Below, in pieces: positions 34,478 through 46,380 of a stretch of 64,000 nt of DNA; within the stretch, counting starts at the first letter, position 1; each line of letters opens with the position of its first letter. The notes under the pieces were generated by a model. The model was not told the DNA's origin and ran no database searches. It worked only from the letters and a program-made list of their open reading frames with translations. The DNA lies in contig NC_063171.1 in NCBI RefSeq assembly GCF_023159225.1, positions 1,054,001 to 1,118,000 of the forward strand, written 5' to 3'. Origin of the DNA: Perognathus longimembris pacificus (taxonomy: Eukaryota; Chordata; Mammalia; Rodentia; Heteromyidae). Position numbers and translations under genes: made by a program.

Positions 34478-35473
34478 TAACCTAGTGGATGGGAGAGAAT
34501 TTTATCTACCTTGAATATTGAATTTTCCTCAAAGCTAACCATCTGGATTATCACAATACCCCAAAGCAGGAGTCTGATTTTCTCTGTCATTGTTCACAAT
34601 GAAGCTATTTTGCTCTTCCTAGGTACCTTGAAAGTTGCTTCTCTGTTCACCAATCCCTTTTATCTAAAGGGCTTGTGTATTTCAAAACATAGTCAGCCTA
34701 GTTGCTCTCTTCTATTTGCAGGAAGGAAAGAGAAAGGCCGGTTTCCATTGTTTTCCTGGTTGCCTGCATCAAAATTCACTGATTTTTTTGAATGCTGTTT
34801 AATTTTTGAGGCTTTATATGAATTTAAAGAGTACCACTGATACACAACCTACTGTGTTTTATGATATCTGACTGCCCCACTGTACCCCAGAAGCCTACAG
34901 CTGCCTAAAGCCTAATTATGCATATATGCATGCAAAGCCAGATGCTAGGCCAACAGGCCTCTACCACCACAGTTTCTCACTTGTTTTTCTTTGAGTTATA
35001 ATTGGGCAGATCTATATTTCTCAGCCCATTTTGTAGCTTGAGCATGATCCCTTTTTGCCTCCCTTGCTACTTCTGCTTGACTGGCCTTCTTCACAAAGGA
35101 GACCTCTGTCAATCCCAAGAACCTCTGAGATCTGAGAAGTGTTACTCATCCACTTAAACCCTTTAACCTACACAGCAGTTTCTAAAGGTACAAAACCGAC
35201 CCTAGCCCCAATCAGTTTTTTTTTTCCCTCCAGACAGTTGGTAGCTTTAAAAAAAATAGCAAAGCAAGAACAAATAGTTAACTAGATGCTAGAATCTGGG
35301 TAGAAACAAAGAAGGCTTAGAGCCAGGCAGCCACAGTAGAAGACTCTCAGGGATAAAGCTCCCTACCTGCTGAAAGAAGGGAATGGACAGGAGCAGAGCA
35401 GGTTTGTAAGAAGTGTGGTTTCCATGCAGAGGCTGTGTGAACTATTACCCAGCCACCTGGAAGAAGGCCTCTA
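34478..35473. other. Unassigned sequence
   Basis: No gene or repeat recognised; a 109-codon + frame (34511-34840) has no motif. Confidence 0.4.
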
Positions 35474-35690
35474 GCTGGGAGCTGGTGGCTCACATAATCC
35501 CAGCTACACAGAGAATCATGGTTTGAAGCCAGCCAAAACAGGAAAGTCTGTGAGACTCCATTTCCAATTAACTGGTAAAATGCTGAGCTGAAGACATGAC
35601 TCAAATGGTAGCAAACCAGCTGAGAGCAAGAAAGTCAGGTAATGTGAGATCCTGAGTTCATATACCAGACCTCCCTCCTACTATTCCCCC
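35474..35690 (+). mobile_element. B1/ID composite SINE
   Basis: Clear copy: agctgggagctggtggctcacataatcccagctac, gaagccagccaaaacaggaaagtctgtgagactcc, caattaactgg, then gacatgactcaaatgg...gatcctgagttcatatacc. Confidence 0.85.
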
Positions 35691-36009
35691 TTCCAATAAA
35701 AGTGAAAAAGACTCATCTGATAGTGTAAAACATGGCATGGCATGGCACTGAATACACTCAAGCTAGTGCTCCTCTTAAGTGCCTGATCCACAGATTCAGT
35801 GACCATCTTACCTCAAGTATTTCCCGGGAACTGTAAGAGATAATGCATGCTTCTTAAGTTTCAGCCTCAAGCTAAACATGCTATAGAATATTTTACTATT
35901 TGAAGCTCAAATGAAGTTCAGAAGCACACCCAAGTTTCAAGAATAAGAAGGAATCTATGACAGGATAGGTATTCAGAACAATCTAAAGACTTACATAAAA
36001 ACCATTCTG
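35691..36009. other. Unassigned sequence
   Basis: Nothing recognised. Confidence 0.4.
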
Positions 36010-36120
36010 TGATTTTATACAAGTCTGCAAGCCCAGCACTTAAACTGAAGCACAAAGATCCCAAGATGAAGGCCAGACATACAGTAAGATTCTGTCTCAA
36101 AAAAACAAAAACAAAAAAAA
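36010..36120 (+). mobile_element. B1 SINE, diverged, with A-tail
   Basis: Follows the B1 order: caagcccagcacttaaactgaagcac, then aaggccagacatacagtaagattctgtctc, then an A-rich tail. It is monomeric, without an ID-like half. Confidence 0.7.
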
Positions 36121-36284
36121 GACCTCTCCTTCATAAGATAATTGTTCAGACCATATAATTGTATTTAGTACCTATCATGTACTAGATGAGTATCAGTATT
36201 ACTTAAAATGGAGAAACAGAATTTACATGCTAGGTAGAATATTTTCTTATGTAGGAAAATAGAATAGCGGACATATGCATGGAG

Positions 36285-36430
36285 TTGAGATTCAGCAACT
36301 TTCTACCTCCCAGCTATGTCACCTAGAAGTACTTGCTAGGAATAAAGTGCTTCTAGGCCTCAGGGTCCTTATTATAAAATGGGAACAACCATGGCTTCTC
36401 CCTCAAGTAATGGTGGAAGCACTTTCTTGT
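36285..36430 (-). mobile_element. MIR element
   Basis: The + strand reads cagctatgtcacctagaagtacttgc...ttctaggcctcagggtcc...tataaaatgggaacaac, the reverse complement of the MIR 3' half (gtcacacagctag... cccattttacagatg...). Ancient mammalian SINE. Confidence 0.7.
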
Positions 36431-37199
36431 GCTCATGGGTGCTCACATAGATCCTCTCCATGACCAAACTTCAGCCCTTTGCCCCTGAGCCCTCTGGTCC
36501 ACTAGGTTCCCATGTGCATCCAGTAGAGTTGAATGTTAGCAAGAACTGAGAGAACACCACAGTGAATACTAGATGAGACTCAGCATCAGATCAGTATCAG
36601 ACCCCTATGTTATTGGAGAAAGAAAAGACGCTGATAAGAGAAAACAGGGAGAATTCTACCTCAGTTTCTCAGTTTCCATGAAAAAGTCTTTCAATGGGTT
36701 TCACAGAAGAGAAAACTCATGAGTGGAAGTTTAGTAAGGTTTTATTTAGCAAATGAGATAGTAGGAAAAAAGGCAATAGAAAAGGGAAGGAAAACCACAT
36801 CTTGCTTAGTACAAGAACCAAAGAAGCTCAAGATAAGATTTGGCCACAAATGACTTCCGAGGCCTTGACTTTGAACTTCCATTCATCATGTGTCCATGTC
36901 CTTTTGCAATCCCAGTCATTTTTCTGACTTTCCCATCATTGTGACAATAGGTTCGGGGTTGGTATATTGCTAAGATGGATTCATCTTAGTTATCAAACAT
37001 GGACCTAAACCTACCCCCAAACCAGGGACAAAAGGCATGATATTTAGGGCATGTCTTAGTAGTTAGAAGTCCATTTACAAAAGTTCATTTACTTCTTGGT
37101 CTCTCTACCTATTAAAATAGTGTATTTAATATCAAAAAGAGAAGGTGATAGAATGAAAGCTCACTGTTTTAGCTTTTCCTTCCAGGTTCTGTTTGAATT
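36431..37199. other. Unassigned, possibly LTR-containing
   Basis: Read on the minus strand, a gctaaataaaacc segment near 36738 could be an LTR polyadenylation region. No boundaries can be given. Confidence 0.3.
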
Positions 37200-37215
37200 C
37201 TTGAATCTGGCTTTT

Positions 37216-37427
37216 TTTTTTTTTTTTTTTTTTTTTGGCCAGTCCTGGGCCTTGGACTCAGGGCCTGAGCACTGTCCCTGGCTTCTTCCCGCTCAAGGCT
37301 AGCACTCTGCCACTTGAGCCACAGCGCCGCTTCTGGCCATTTTCTGTATATGTGGTGCTGGGGAATTGAACCTAGGGCCTCATGTATCCGAGGCAGGCAC
37401 TCTTGCCTCTAGGCTATATCCCCAGCC
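37216..37427 (-). mobile_element. IDL-Geo SINE, young (subfamily A)
   Basis: Minus-strand dimeric SINE with a tail of about 25 A (seen as T). A perfect duplication, cttgaatctggctttt, flanks it (from 37200, running into the T tail, and 37428-37444). It carries the subfamily A markers gagcgggaagaagcc and cctcggatac, although its B box has decayed to ggttcaattcc. Confidence 0.93.
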
Positions 37428-37529
37428 CTTGAATCTGGCTTTTTAAGTGTTGTTATTATTTCTGATTTCCATGTCATCTCACCTATCTGGATTTACCACC
37501 TTATTCAGGTCATTTTGATACAGGCTTAG

Positions 37530-37905
37530 GAGAAAAGCAGGCAAGCTAATAAGCCAAAACCCACTTCACAATAAATGGGGGCAAGGAGCTACAGAAGAAT
37601 GAGGAAGATGAAAAATAGTACAGTCAATCTTTGCTGTTACAACCTTACAGGAAACAGAGAGGAGAGCTACCAATCAGAAAGCCACCCTGTTCTCACTATT
37701 TAACCCAAGGCCAACCTCTGTGATGCCAGAGATTGCTGAAGATGGCCAAGACAGCTGACATAGGTTGAAATAAATACTGCCTTGCCTGTGGTTGGTCAAT
37801 GCAATGTTGCTCTCTTTATCATATTTCTCTTCTAATAAACTTTTCTATCATCGTTATTTATGTTTACATCTTGCCTTAAGTCTTTTCTTTCCAGACACAA
37901 AAACC
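37530..37905 (+). mobile_element. LTR-like sequence (related to 6.2 kb)
   Basis: A ctatttaacccaaggccaa block shared with 6.2 kb is followed by aataaatac and then ctaataaacttttctatc, which could be a polyadenylation region. It may be a solo LTR of MaLR type. Boundaries are uncertain. Confidence 0.35.
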
Positions 37906-37987
37906 AAGGTTGTTTAGTTACCCAAAGCTTCATGGTAACAAATGTGTTCATTGGCTGCAGAGTTAGGAATTAAATATATCTTTTTCT

Positions 37988-39958
37988 AGTTCCCGAGGAA
38001 GACGGCGGAGGAGCAGCTGAGCCCTTGCAGAGCTCCCTCCGATATCGTAGTTTTCTCACCCCATAGAAACTGTTTCTCCGAGAAAGACAGCCAAAGTAAG
38101 TTCTAACAGTACAGGGATTCTGAACAGGAAGGAAAAATCGACTTTGCTGGTCTGAAAACACAGATTTGAGCTCCAGGCGGTGTCCCGCCGCAGCACCAGC
38201 GCCGGCTCCGGCACAGTGCCGGGCACAGACCCCCCCCACCCCCCCGCACTCCGCACAGCTAAAGCGTTAAATACTCTAGACGGCAGCTGAGCACGGAAGA
38301 CCTGACATCGCAGAAACAGCGTGAGTACCCCACAAAAAATTATTCTCACTTGTGCCCACAGTCCAGCTTCTGGAAGGCATCCCTGTCCCCACCGCCAGAG
38401 CAAAGCGCCATCTTTGCCACTGGCATAGGGTCAGACCATACTGGAACTGAAGAGGGCCAGGGGAAAGCGAGGTCAAAAAAGCCATCTTTGAAAAGGGCAG
38501 GAGGGGCGGAATCAGTGAGAACCAGCTCTGCCCAGAAGAACGCCTGCCCTGGCAGGAGGCGAGTCCAGGGTTTAGCCAGAGGTGCCCCGCCCTGCCCGCC
38601 GGAATTTCTAAACTTAAAGCAAAAGCTGCGAGCAGTACCAGGGGCACGGAAACAACAGACGGAGGAACAAACAGTTCTGGGGACAGCTAAACGGTCCTGT
38701 CACAGAGGAAGCTAATTCCCAGCCCAAAACGGAGCTGCATTCCATAGCCACCTATGCCAAGGAGGCCGCCTCCCTCAGGCAAGCAACTCTCAGCGGAGCA
38801 AAACAGGCCAGAGGTGCCCCGCCCTGCTGAGTTCACAGCCTAGTCAAGACCAGGCATCAAAGGCAGCGGCCCCACAGCAGACAGAGGAGCCACAGTTCCT
38901 GAGACTGCTCACGTCCCCATCGACAGAGGATGCCCAAGGCCTGCCTGCAAGCTGTGAGAACCTCAGAGACCGACGATTGCACCAAAAGGGGAGAAGGTCA
39001 GAACAGAACCACCCCTTGCCAACTGAAATCAAGTCAAACCAGCCAATCAGGAAAATAGACTGCAGTCCATTGCAGGGAAACCAGAGACTGGTTTCTTTTT
39101 CTTTTCAAACATTTTTTTAAACTTTTTTTTAAATTTTTCTTTTTAATTTTTTCACACCTGAAACATCATTGGTTGTTTTTTTTTTTTTGTTTTTTGTTTG
39201 TTTGTTTGTTTGTTTTCCATTTTTACTGGTTTGTTTTATCAAGTTTTTTTTGGGTTTGTTTATTTGTTTGGGTTGTCCCTTTTCTGTTATTTTCCTTTTT
39301 ATTTACTTATGCTTCCTTTTTAAATAAATTTTCTCTGTTTTGTGTATCTGTCTTCCAGTATTTTTACTTCATTTCTCTCGTTGCGTCCTCTTCCTTTAAA
39401 AATTACTTTCCAATAAATAACACCTCCACCCATTTCTGCTAACTCTCCAGTGTCTGTCATTTTAACATTGTTCTTTCTACTGATTCTACTCTTCTCCACA
39501 TTTCCACGTCACTGAAATTAAACCAAAATCACCACCCCCCCCCCCAATACATTTTACTCTATTCTCTTTACTACCTCCAACTTACCCTCCTGACTTACTG
39601 CCTGGACCTCCAGGTTCCATTGACTCCTGGTTATTGGATAGAGGGTATCCCAGCTTAATACGAGTTAATCAAAGGGGTTCATAGAGAAAGCCAGTCCTAA
39701 AAGAACTTAATATAAAAACAAGAATTGCATATAGGGTTGTAACAGTAAATAAGTAACTACTGAATACAGGGCCCAGGATCGGTTGTTATATTGAAATTGT
39801 ATTCTTTAGGAACACCAAATCTAACTTTATAGACAGGTATACAAGTTATCAGTATATAATTGTGAAATTGTAAGATTTACTCAACAGTGCTTGGTAAGGG
39901 CTGCTTTGGGTCTTAAACGGTGCTCACAGGTGCTGGTAGACTGGCACTCCCAATTCAA
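37988..39958 (+). promoter_or_regulatory. L1 5' UTR / internal promoter
   Basis: About 2 kb between the target duplication and ORF1. The first bases (gaggaagacggcggaggagc) hold a YY1-like core at the position where human L1 has its YY1 site, with C in place of the usual T in the ATGG core. The first 900 bases are GC-rich with many CpGs. Bases 39100-39330 switch to a T-rich tract containing (tttg) units, and a C-run lies at 39533-39545. No tandem monomers of the mouse L1 kind are visible. Confidence 0.8.
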
Positions 39959-41081
39959 ATGGGCAGAAGAAACACAAGAAAGATGGCAAACAATGAAGTC
40001 TTATCCCCCACTCAAAACAAGCAGGAAGCAGAGCAGTCAATCAAAAACATAGAAGAAAACCCCCAAAAATGCTCTACAAAGTCTACTGATAAACATGATA
40101 AATGAAAAGTTTGAATCTCTTCAGTCAATTATGTTAGAGTGTGAGGAGGCAAAGCAAAAATTAATGGAGAATTTCATGGCATCCACAAATAGAAAGATAA
40201 ATGAGCTTCAAGAATCAAATGAAAAGATAGCTACCCAGCTTAAAGATTTGAGAGACAACACTCAAAACCAAAGTAATGAAGTTAATGAAGTAAAGAAGTC
40301 CATACAGGACCTAAGAAATGACATGGAAATCATCAGGAAAGACCAGTCAGAAGGAAAAGAGATTTGAAATCAAGTAGCTAGCCTACAGTCCCAACTAACT
40401 GAAGCAGAGGATCGAATCTCAGGAGCTGAAGATTCCTTAGATTCTATGGAGAAAGATAAAAAGTCAATACAAATCCAGTCCAAGCAATAAAACAGATCGC
40501 TACAGGAGATTCAAGACATGATCAGGAAGCCCAATTTAAGGATAATAGGTATTGAGGAAAACTTGGAGAAAGAGGTTAATGGGATAGGCAACCTATTTAA
40601 CAGAATATTAGCTGATAACTTCCCAAACATCCAGAAGGAAAGGCCTATACACATACAAGAAGCATTTAGAACCCCAAATCGACCAGACCAGAATAGGACT
40701 TCCCAGCGACACATTGTGATCAAAACAGCTTCAGCAGATTGCAAGGAAAAAATACTCAAAGCTGTTAAGGCAAAGAAAACAATCACATATAAAGGAAAAG
40801 CAATCAGAATTACCCCAGACTTCTTAGCAGAGACCATGAAAGCAAGGAGAGCCTGGAATGAAGTATACCAAACTCTAAATAAAAATAACTACCAACCAAG
40901 AATTCTGTACCCAGCCAAACTCTCCGTCATGGCCGAAGGTCAAATAAAAGTCTTCCACAATAAGGAAAAACTGAAACAATATATCTCCACCAAACCAGCT
41001 TTACACAAAATCCTTAAAGATGTACTATACAGGGATAATAATCAAGATCCCAACACAGACAGAGAAATGAACCCTAATTAA
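39959..41081 (+). pseudogene. ORF1: L1 ORF1 (RNA-binding chaperone), disrupted
   Basis: ORF1p is the trimeric nucleic-acid chaperone of the L1 particle. The likely start is the ATG at 39959 (M-G-R-R-N-T-R-K). A coiled-coil-like region with LKDLRDN and DRISGAEDS segments lies at about 40200-40440. The RRM and C-terminal domains follow: RKPNLRIIG near 40525, FPNIQKE, RTPNRPDQN, ITYKGKAIRITPDF and RRAWNEVYQTL. Three lesions break it: a frameshift near 40095-40105, an in-frame TGA at about 40365 and a TAA at about 40488. Downstream of 40518 the frame is open to the stop at 41081, so the RRM and C-terminal domains are complete. Confidence 0.92.
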
Positions 41082-41127
41082 TAAACACTAGATCAAGAAA
41101 TGGGAAGACACAGCTTTAAACAAGATA

Positions 41128-44100
41128 GTGATAATGAAAGGAACAAACGATCACCTCTCAATCCTAACTGTCAACATTAATGGAATTAATTCTCCAATCA
41201 AACGACATAGGCTCATAAGTTGGATCAAAAATCAAGATCCATCTTTCTGCTGCCTCCAAGAGACACATCTATCCAGCAAAAGTAAACATCTTCTAAAAGT
41301 GAAAGGCTGGAAACAAATCTATCAAGCAAATGGCCCCCATAAGCAGGCTGGAGTTGCAATCCTAGTATCAGACAAAATTAACTTCAAATTAAAAAAGGTA
41401 AGAAGAGACAAAGAAGGTTACTACATACTAGTAAAAGGATCTCTCCAACAGGAAGAAATAACCATCCTAAATATCTACACACCAAATGCAGGAGCACTCA
41501 ACTTCATCAAACAAACACTACTGGCTCTAAAAACATTCATAGACCCAAACACAATGATAGTGGGGGACTTTAACACTCCACTATCACCTCTGGACAGATC
41601 AACACGCCAAAAACTAAACAAAGAAACCACAGAACTAATCAATTGCATAGACCAACTAGACTTAATCGACATCTACAGAATATTCCACCCAGCAAGGACA
41701 GAATACACATTCTTTTCGGCAGCACATGGAACATTCTCCAAAATAGATCACATCTTAGGGCACAAAGAAAATCTGTACAAATTCAGAAGTATCAAAATCA
41801 TTCCCTGCATTCTTTCAGACCACAATGGAATAAAATTAGAGCTCAACTCATTCAGCCGCCACAGAAAATCCCACAATTCATGGAGACTAAAGAACACACT
41901 GCTGAACCATCAGTGGATCATTGAAGAAATTAAAACAGAAATTCAAATGTTTATGGACTTCAACCAAGTTGAGGACACAAAATACCAGCTCCTTTGGGAC
42001 ACAGCAAAGGCAGTACTCAGAGGAAAATTTATATCTCTGAGTACATACATCAACAAACTGGAGAAACAGCAACTCAGTAATTTAAGGAAGCACCTTAATT
42101 TTCTGGAGAGAGAACAGCAAGCCAAACCCCAAGTCAATAGACAGAAGCAAATAATTAAAATCAAATCAGAATTAAATCAATTAGAGACAAAAAAAAAACC
42201 ATCGAAAGAATCAACAAAACAAAGAGTTGGTTCTTTGAAAAAATCAACAAGATAGACCCCTGGCAAACCTGACCAAAAAACGAAGGCAGCACACTCAAAT
42301 AAACAAGATAAGAGATGAAACAGGTAGCATCACCACAGAAATAACCGAAATTCAGAAAATAATAAGGGACTATTTTGCAAACCTTTATGCCAACAAATTG
42401 AGAACTTGGAAGAAATGGATGATTTCCTAGAAAAAATTGATACCCCCAAACTCAACTATGAAGACTTAAACCTTCTAAACAGACCCATATCCAGTATTGA
42501 AATAGAAACAGCAATAAATAATCTCCCATCCAAGAAAAGACCAGGTCCAGACGGATTCACCGCAGAATTCTACAAGGCCTTCAAAACAGAACTCACTCCA
42601 ATATTTCTCAAACTCTTCAATGAAATTGAAAGAGAACGTTCACTACCAGACTCATTTTATGAAGCCAGTATAACCCTTATCCCAAAACCAGGCAGAGACT
42701 CATCACGGAAAGAGGACTACAGACCAATCTCCCTGATGAACATAGATGCAAAAATTCTCAACAAAATTCTGGCCAATCGACTTCAACAGGTCATCAAAAA
42801 AATCATACACCACGATCAAACTGAATTCATCCCAGGGATGCAAAGCTGGTTTAATATACGCAAGTCAATTAATGTGATCCACCACATCAACCGGAGCAAG
42901 GTAAAGAACCACATGGTTTTATCACTGGATGCGGAAAAAGCGTTCGATAAAACCCAGCACCCATTTATGCTAAAAGCCCTAGAAAAACTGGGATTCCAGG
43001 GAACATTCCTGAATATAATCAAGGCAGTTTATGACAAACCAACAGCAAGCATAATTCTAAATGGTGAAAAACTAAAGCCATTCCCTTTAAAATCAGGAAC
43101 AAGGCAGGGATGTCCACTCTCTCCCCTGCTCTTCAACATAATACTAGAATTCCTAGCCAGAGCAATTAGGCAAGAAGAGAATATAAAGGGGATCCAAATA
43201 GGAAAAGATGAAGTTAAACTTTCTCCCTTCGCAGATGACATGATCCTATACCTAAAGAATCCCATAGACTCTACCCCCAAGCTACTAGAGCTGATACAAA
43301 ACTTTGTCAAAGTTGCAGGATATAAAATAAACCTTCAAAAATCAACGGCCTTTCTCTATGCTAACAACCCGAAGACCGAGGCTGAAATCAGGAAAGCAAC
43401 TCCTTTTGCAATAGCCCCCCAAAACATAAAATACCTAGGAATAACCTTAACCAAAGAAGTGAAAGACCTCTTTGAAGAGAACTTTAAAAGCTTGAAAAAT
43501 GAAATTAAGTCAGAACTAAGAAAATGGAAAAACCTCCCATGCTCCTGGATTGGGAGGATTAATATAATCAAAATGGCAATATTGCCAAAGGCTATCTACA
43601 AATTCAATGCAATACCCATTAATATCCCAACACCATTCTTTAATGAAATAGAGGAAGCAATCCTGAAATTCATATGGAACAATAAAAGACCTAGAATAGC
43701 AAAAACACTCCTAAGCAGAAAGAGCAGTGCTGGAGGAATTACAATACCCAACTTCAAGCTGTATTATAAAGCTATAGTAATAAAAACAGCTTGGTATTGG
43801 CACCGGAACAGGCCTGAAGACCAATGGAACAGAATTGAAGACCCAGAATTGAACCCACAGAACTACGCCTACTTAATCTTTGATAAAGGAGCTAAAACAA
43901 TAGTATGGAAGAAAGATAGCCTCTTTAACAAGTGGTGCTGGCAAAACTGGCTCAACACATGCAACAAACTAAAACTAGATCCTTATATATCACCCTGCAC
44001 CAAAATCAATTCCAAATGGATTAAAGACCTTGAAATCAAAACAGGCACCCTGAAAACACTAAAGGAAGGAGTAGGAGAAACACTTGGGCTCCTTGGCACA

Positions 44101-44973
44101 GGACAGAACTTCCTTAACAAAGACCCTGAAAGGCTACAAATCAAAGAAAGGTTGGACAAATGGGACTGCATCAAACTGCAGAGCTTCTGCACGGCAAAGG
44201 ACATAGCTCTCAAGATAAACAGAAAGCCCACAGACTGGGAGAAGATCTTTACTGGACATTCAACAGACAAAGGCCTCATCTCTAAAATATATGCAGAACT
44301 AAAAAAATTGCCTTCTTCCAAAACAAAACCGCAAAGAACCAATAGCCCCCTCATCAAGTGGGCTAAAGACTTACAAAGAAACTTCTCTGATGAGGAAATG
44401 AAAATGGCCAATAGACATATGAAAAAATGCTCTACATCACTAGCCATAAAGGAAATGCAAATCAAAACAACATTGAGATTCCATCTCACCCCAGCAAGAA
44501 TGTCATATATCAAGAAAACTAATAATAACAATTGTTGGAGGGGATGTGGCCAAAAGGGAACCCTACTTCATTGTTGGTGGGAATGTAAACTGGTTCAGCC
44601 ACTCTGGCAAGCAGTATGGAGATTCCTCAGAAGGCTCAATATAGAACTCCCCTATGACCCAGCAGCCCCACTGTTGGGTATCTATCCAAAAGCCCACAAA
44701 CAAAATCATAGTAATGCCACCAGCACAACAATGTTCATCGCAGCACAATTTGTCATAGTGAGAATCTGGAACAAACCCAGATGCCCCTCCATAGATGAAT
44801 GGATCAGGAAAATGTGGTACATATACACAATGGAATTCTATGCCTCTATCAGAAAGAATGACATTGTTCCATTTGTACGGAAATGGAAGGACTTGGAAAA
44901 AGTTATACTAAGTGAAGTGAGCCAGACCCAAAGAAACATGGACTCTATGGCCTCCCTTATTGGGAATAATTAG
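41128..44973 (+). pseudogene. ORF2: L1 ORF2 (endonuclease-reverse transcriptase), disrupted
   Basis: The full span is about 1281 codons, the usual length for L1 ORF2p. The endonuclease domain is open (41128-42255) and keeps its catalytic motifs NINGIN, QETH, NIYTPN, GDFN, KIDH and SDHNG. The reverse transcriptase part is open from 42406 to 44973 and has [13 protein letters not shown] and the FADD active site at 43228-43239. The C-terminal cysteine motif (CWRGCG ... LHCWWEC) lies near 44530-44590. Between the two parts (about 42185-42405) several small indels occur: an expanded A-run at 42188-42197, a small deletion near 42250 and a missing base near 42397. They stop the frame at 42253 and then net back to the original frame. 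No other stop is present. Confidence 0.95.
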
Positions 44974-45512
44974 TACAGGTTTAGGCAAGCCATAGCAGAG
45001 CATCACAAGGCCCAATAGCTATACCCTTATGAACACATAAGATGATGCTAAGTGAAATGAACTCCATATTATGGAAACAATTGATATATCACAGTTGTAA
45101 CTACTTTCAACGTCCTATGTGTATGTGTAGTTTCTATTATTGATGATGTTCTTGTATCACCTTCCTATGGTTGTACCTACACTATCTCTGTAATCTTATC
45201 TGAGTATATTGGAAACCGTGTTTACTGGTATTGGAAGTAGGAAATTCAAAGGGAATACCAAATTTGAGAGACACAGGGTAAAAAAAGAGAAATAACTACA
45301 AAAGCAATACTTGCAAAACTGTTTGGTGTAAGTGAACTGAACACCTGGGGGGGAAGGGAAAGGGGGGAGGGCGGGGGGCATGAGGGACAAGGTAACAAAC
45401 AGTACAAGAAATGTATCCAATGCCTAACGTATGAAACTGTAACCTCTCTGTACATCAGTTTGATAATAAAAATTTGAGAAAAAAACAATAAATAAATAAA
45501 TAAATAAATAAA
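44974..45512 (+). other. L1 3' UTR and A-rich tail
   Basis: Begins after the ORF2 stop. It contains a G-rich tract at about 45348-45380 (runs of 7, 4, 6 and 6 G), a recurring feature of mammalian L1 3' UTRs with G-quadruplex potential. An aataaa signal lies at 45465-45470, followed by the tail at about 45478-45512 made of aata units. The truncated L1 copies at 5.8 and 61 kb share this 3' end. Confidence 0.9.
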
Positions 45513-45529
45513 TAAATATATCTTTTTCT

Positions 45530-46284
45530 GACTTAGGCTTGTCAAATGGTTGGTTCCAATATCTGAACACAGGGCTCTACGTTTGAGTCCTGTCAAGTTC
45601 CTGCACACAGAATCTCCTCTTCCCCTGGAGTTTCCTTTTTGAGATTTCCACCCCTCTTTCCTGCTGCAAAGCCTCACTTTTTCTCATTGGGTCAAGAATT
45701 GATCCCAATCTTTCCCCACTTCTGGGAAATTTCATCTGAACAGTCAAATGTTCCTGAGTATCCCCTTTGAAAGTAGACTATTGGGGTCTATTCCCATTTT
45801 GCTGACTTGGTACATGTTGATTTAGGATGTAGATCAGCTTATTTTTAACAGGCAATGCTGCTGGCTTGGGGTCCCATGTATAAAAGGCACAAAGAAACTT
45901 CTTTTTCTAAAATCACTGACTCCTTTCTTGGGCCTATTAGTTAGTAAAGCACAAAAAAAGTTCGACATCTCTGTCTCCAGTTTGTATGCCTTTCCTCTGA
46001 GCCATTCATCTTGGATTCCAGAAAGGTCAGAACAGATGATGCCATCTTTATGAGGAGGAATGAAGGGAGGTTAAGGACAGAGCAGTGGGCAAACTGGAGG
46101 CACCACTCACCTCCTTATCCTGACCAGACTGCCTTCAGAAAGTGAGAATGGAACTTTTCCCCAAACCACAATTCAAAGCATGATCAAGCAATCCACACCT
46201 TGCCTGCTGCTGTTAAATCATTCGTGCCTCTCATCTCCTACTCTACAGTTCATATTTGTACCCCAAAGATGAGCTTACATTTAT
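45530..46284. other. Unassigned sequence
   Basis: Nothing recognised in this flank of the L1. Confidence 0.4.
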
Positions 46285-46380
46285 TTTTCCTTTGACAATA
46301 CTGGAGTTAGAATTCAGTGCCTTCCACATGTTATTCAAGCCCTCCAAAGCCTGAGCCACTGCCCAAGCCTGTACCCCAAA
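46285..46380 (-). mobile_element. ID-like SINE fragment
   Basis: + strand: caatactggagttagaattcagtgccttccacatgttattcaagcc...gagccactgccc, the reverse complement of an ID-type monomer. Confidence 0.55.

Larger units (their letters stand above)
37971..45529 (+). mobile_element. Structurally complete L1 retrotransposon
   Basis: A 7.5-kb LINE-1 with 5' UTR, ORF1, ORF2, 3' UTR and an A-rich tail made of (aata) units. It is bounded by a perfect 17-bp target-site duplication, taaatatatctttttct, at 37971-37987 and 45513-45529. The intact ends show that this is one full-length insertion and not a truncated copy. Both reading frames carry a few small lesions, so the copy cannot now move by itself. Codon-level similarity to mouse and human L1 proteins remains high. 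The perfect duplication and few lesions indicate a fairly young insertion, older than a currently active one. Confidence 0.97.

Noticed and set aside
39173..39442. Phe-rich frame of 89 codons in the L1 5' UTR
   Set aside because: Translation of a T-rich tract; no evidence of an extra L1 protein such as an ORF0.
43983..44531. Minus-strand frame of 182 codons
   Set aside because: Antisense shadow of L1 ORF2. The + strand reading is a well-defined protein.
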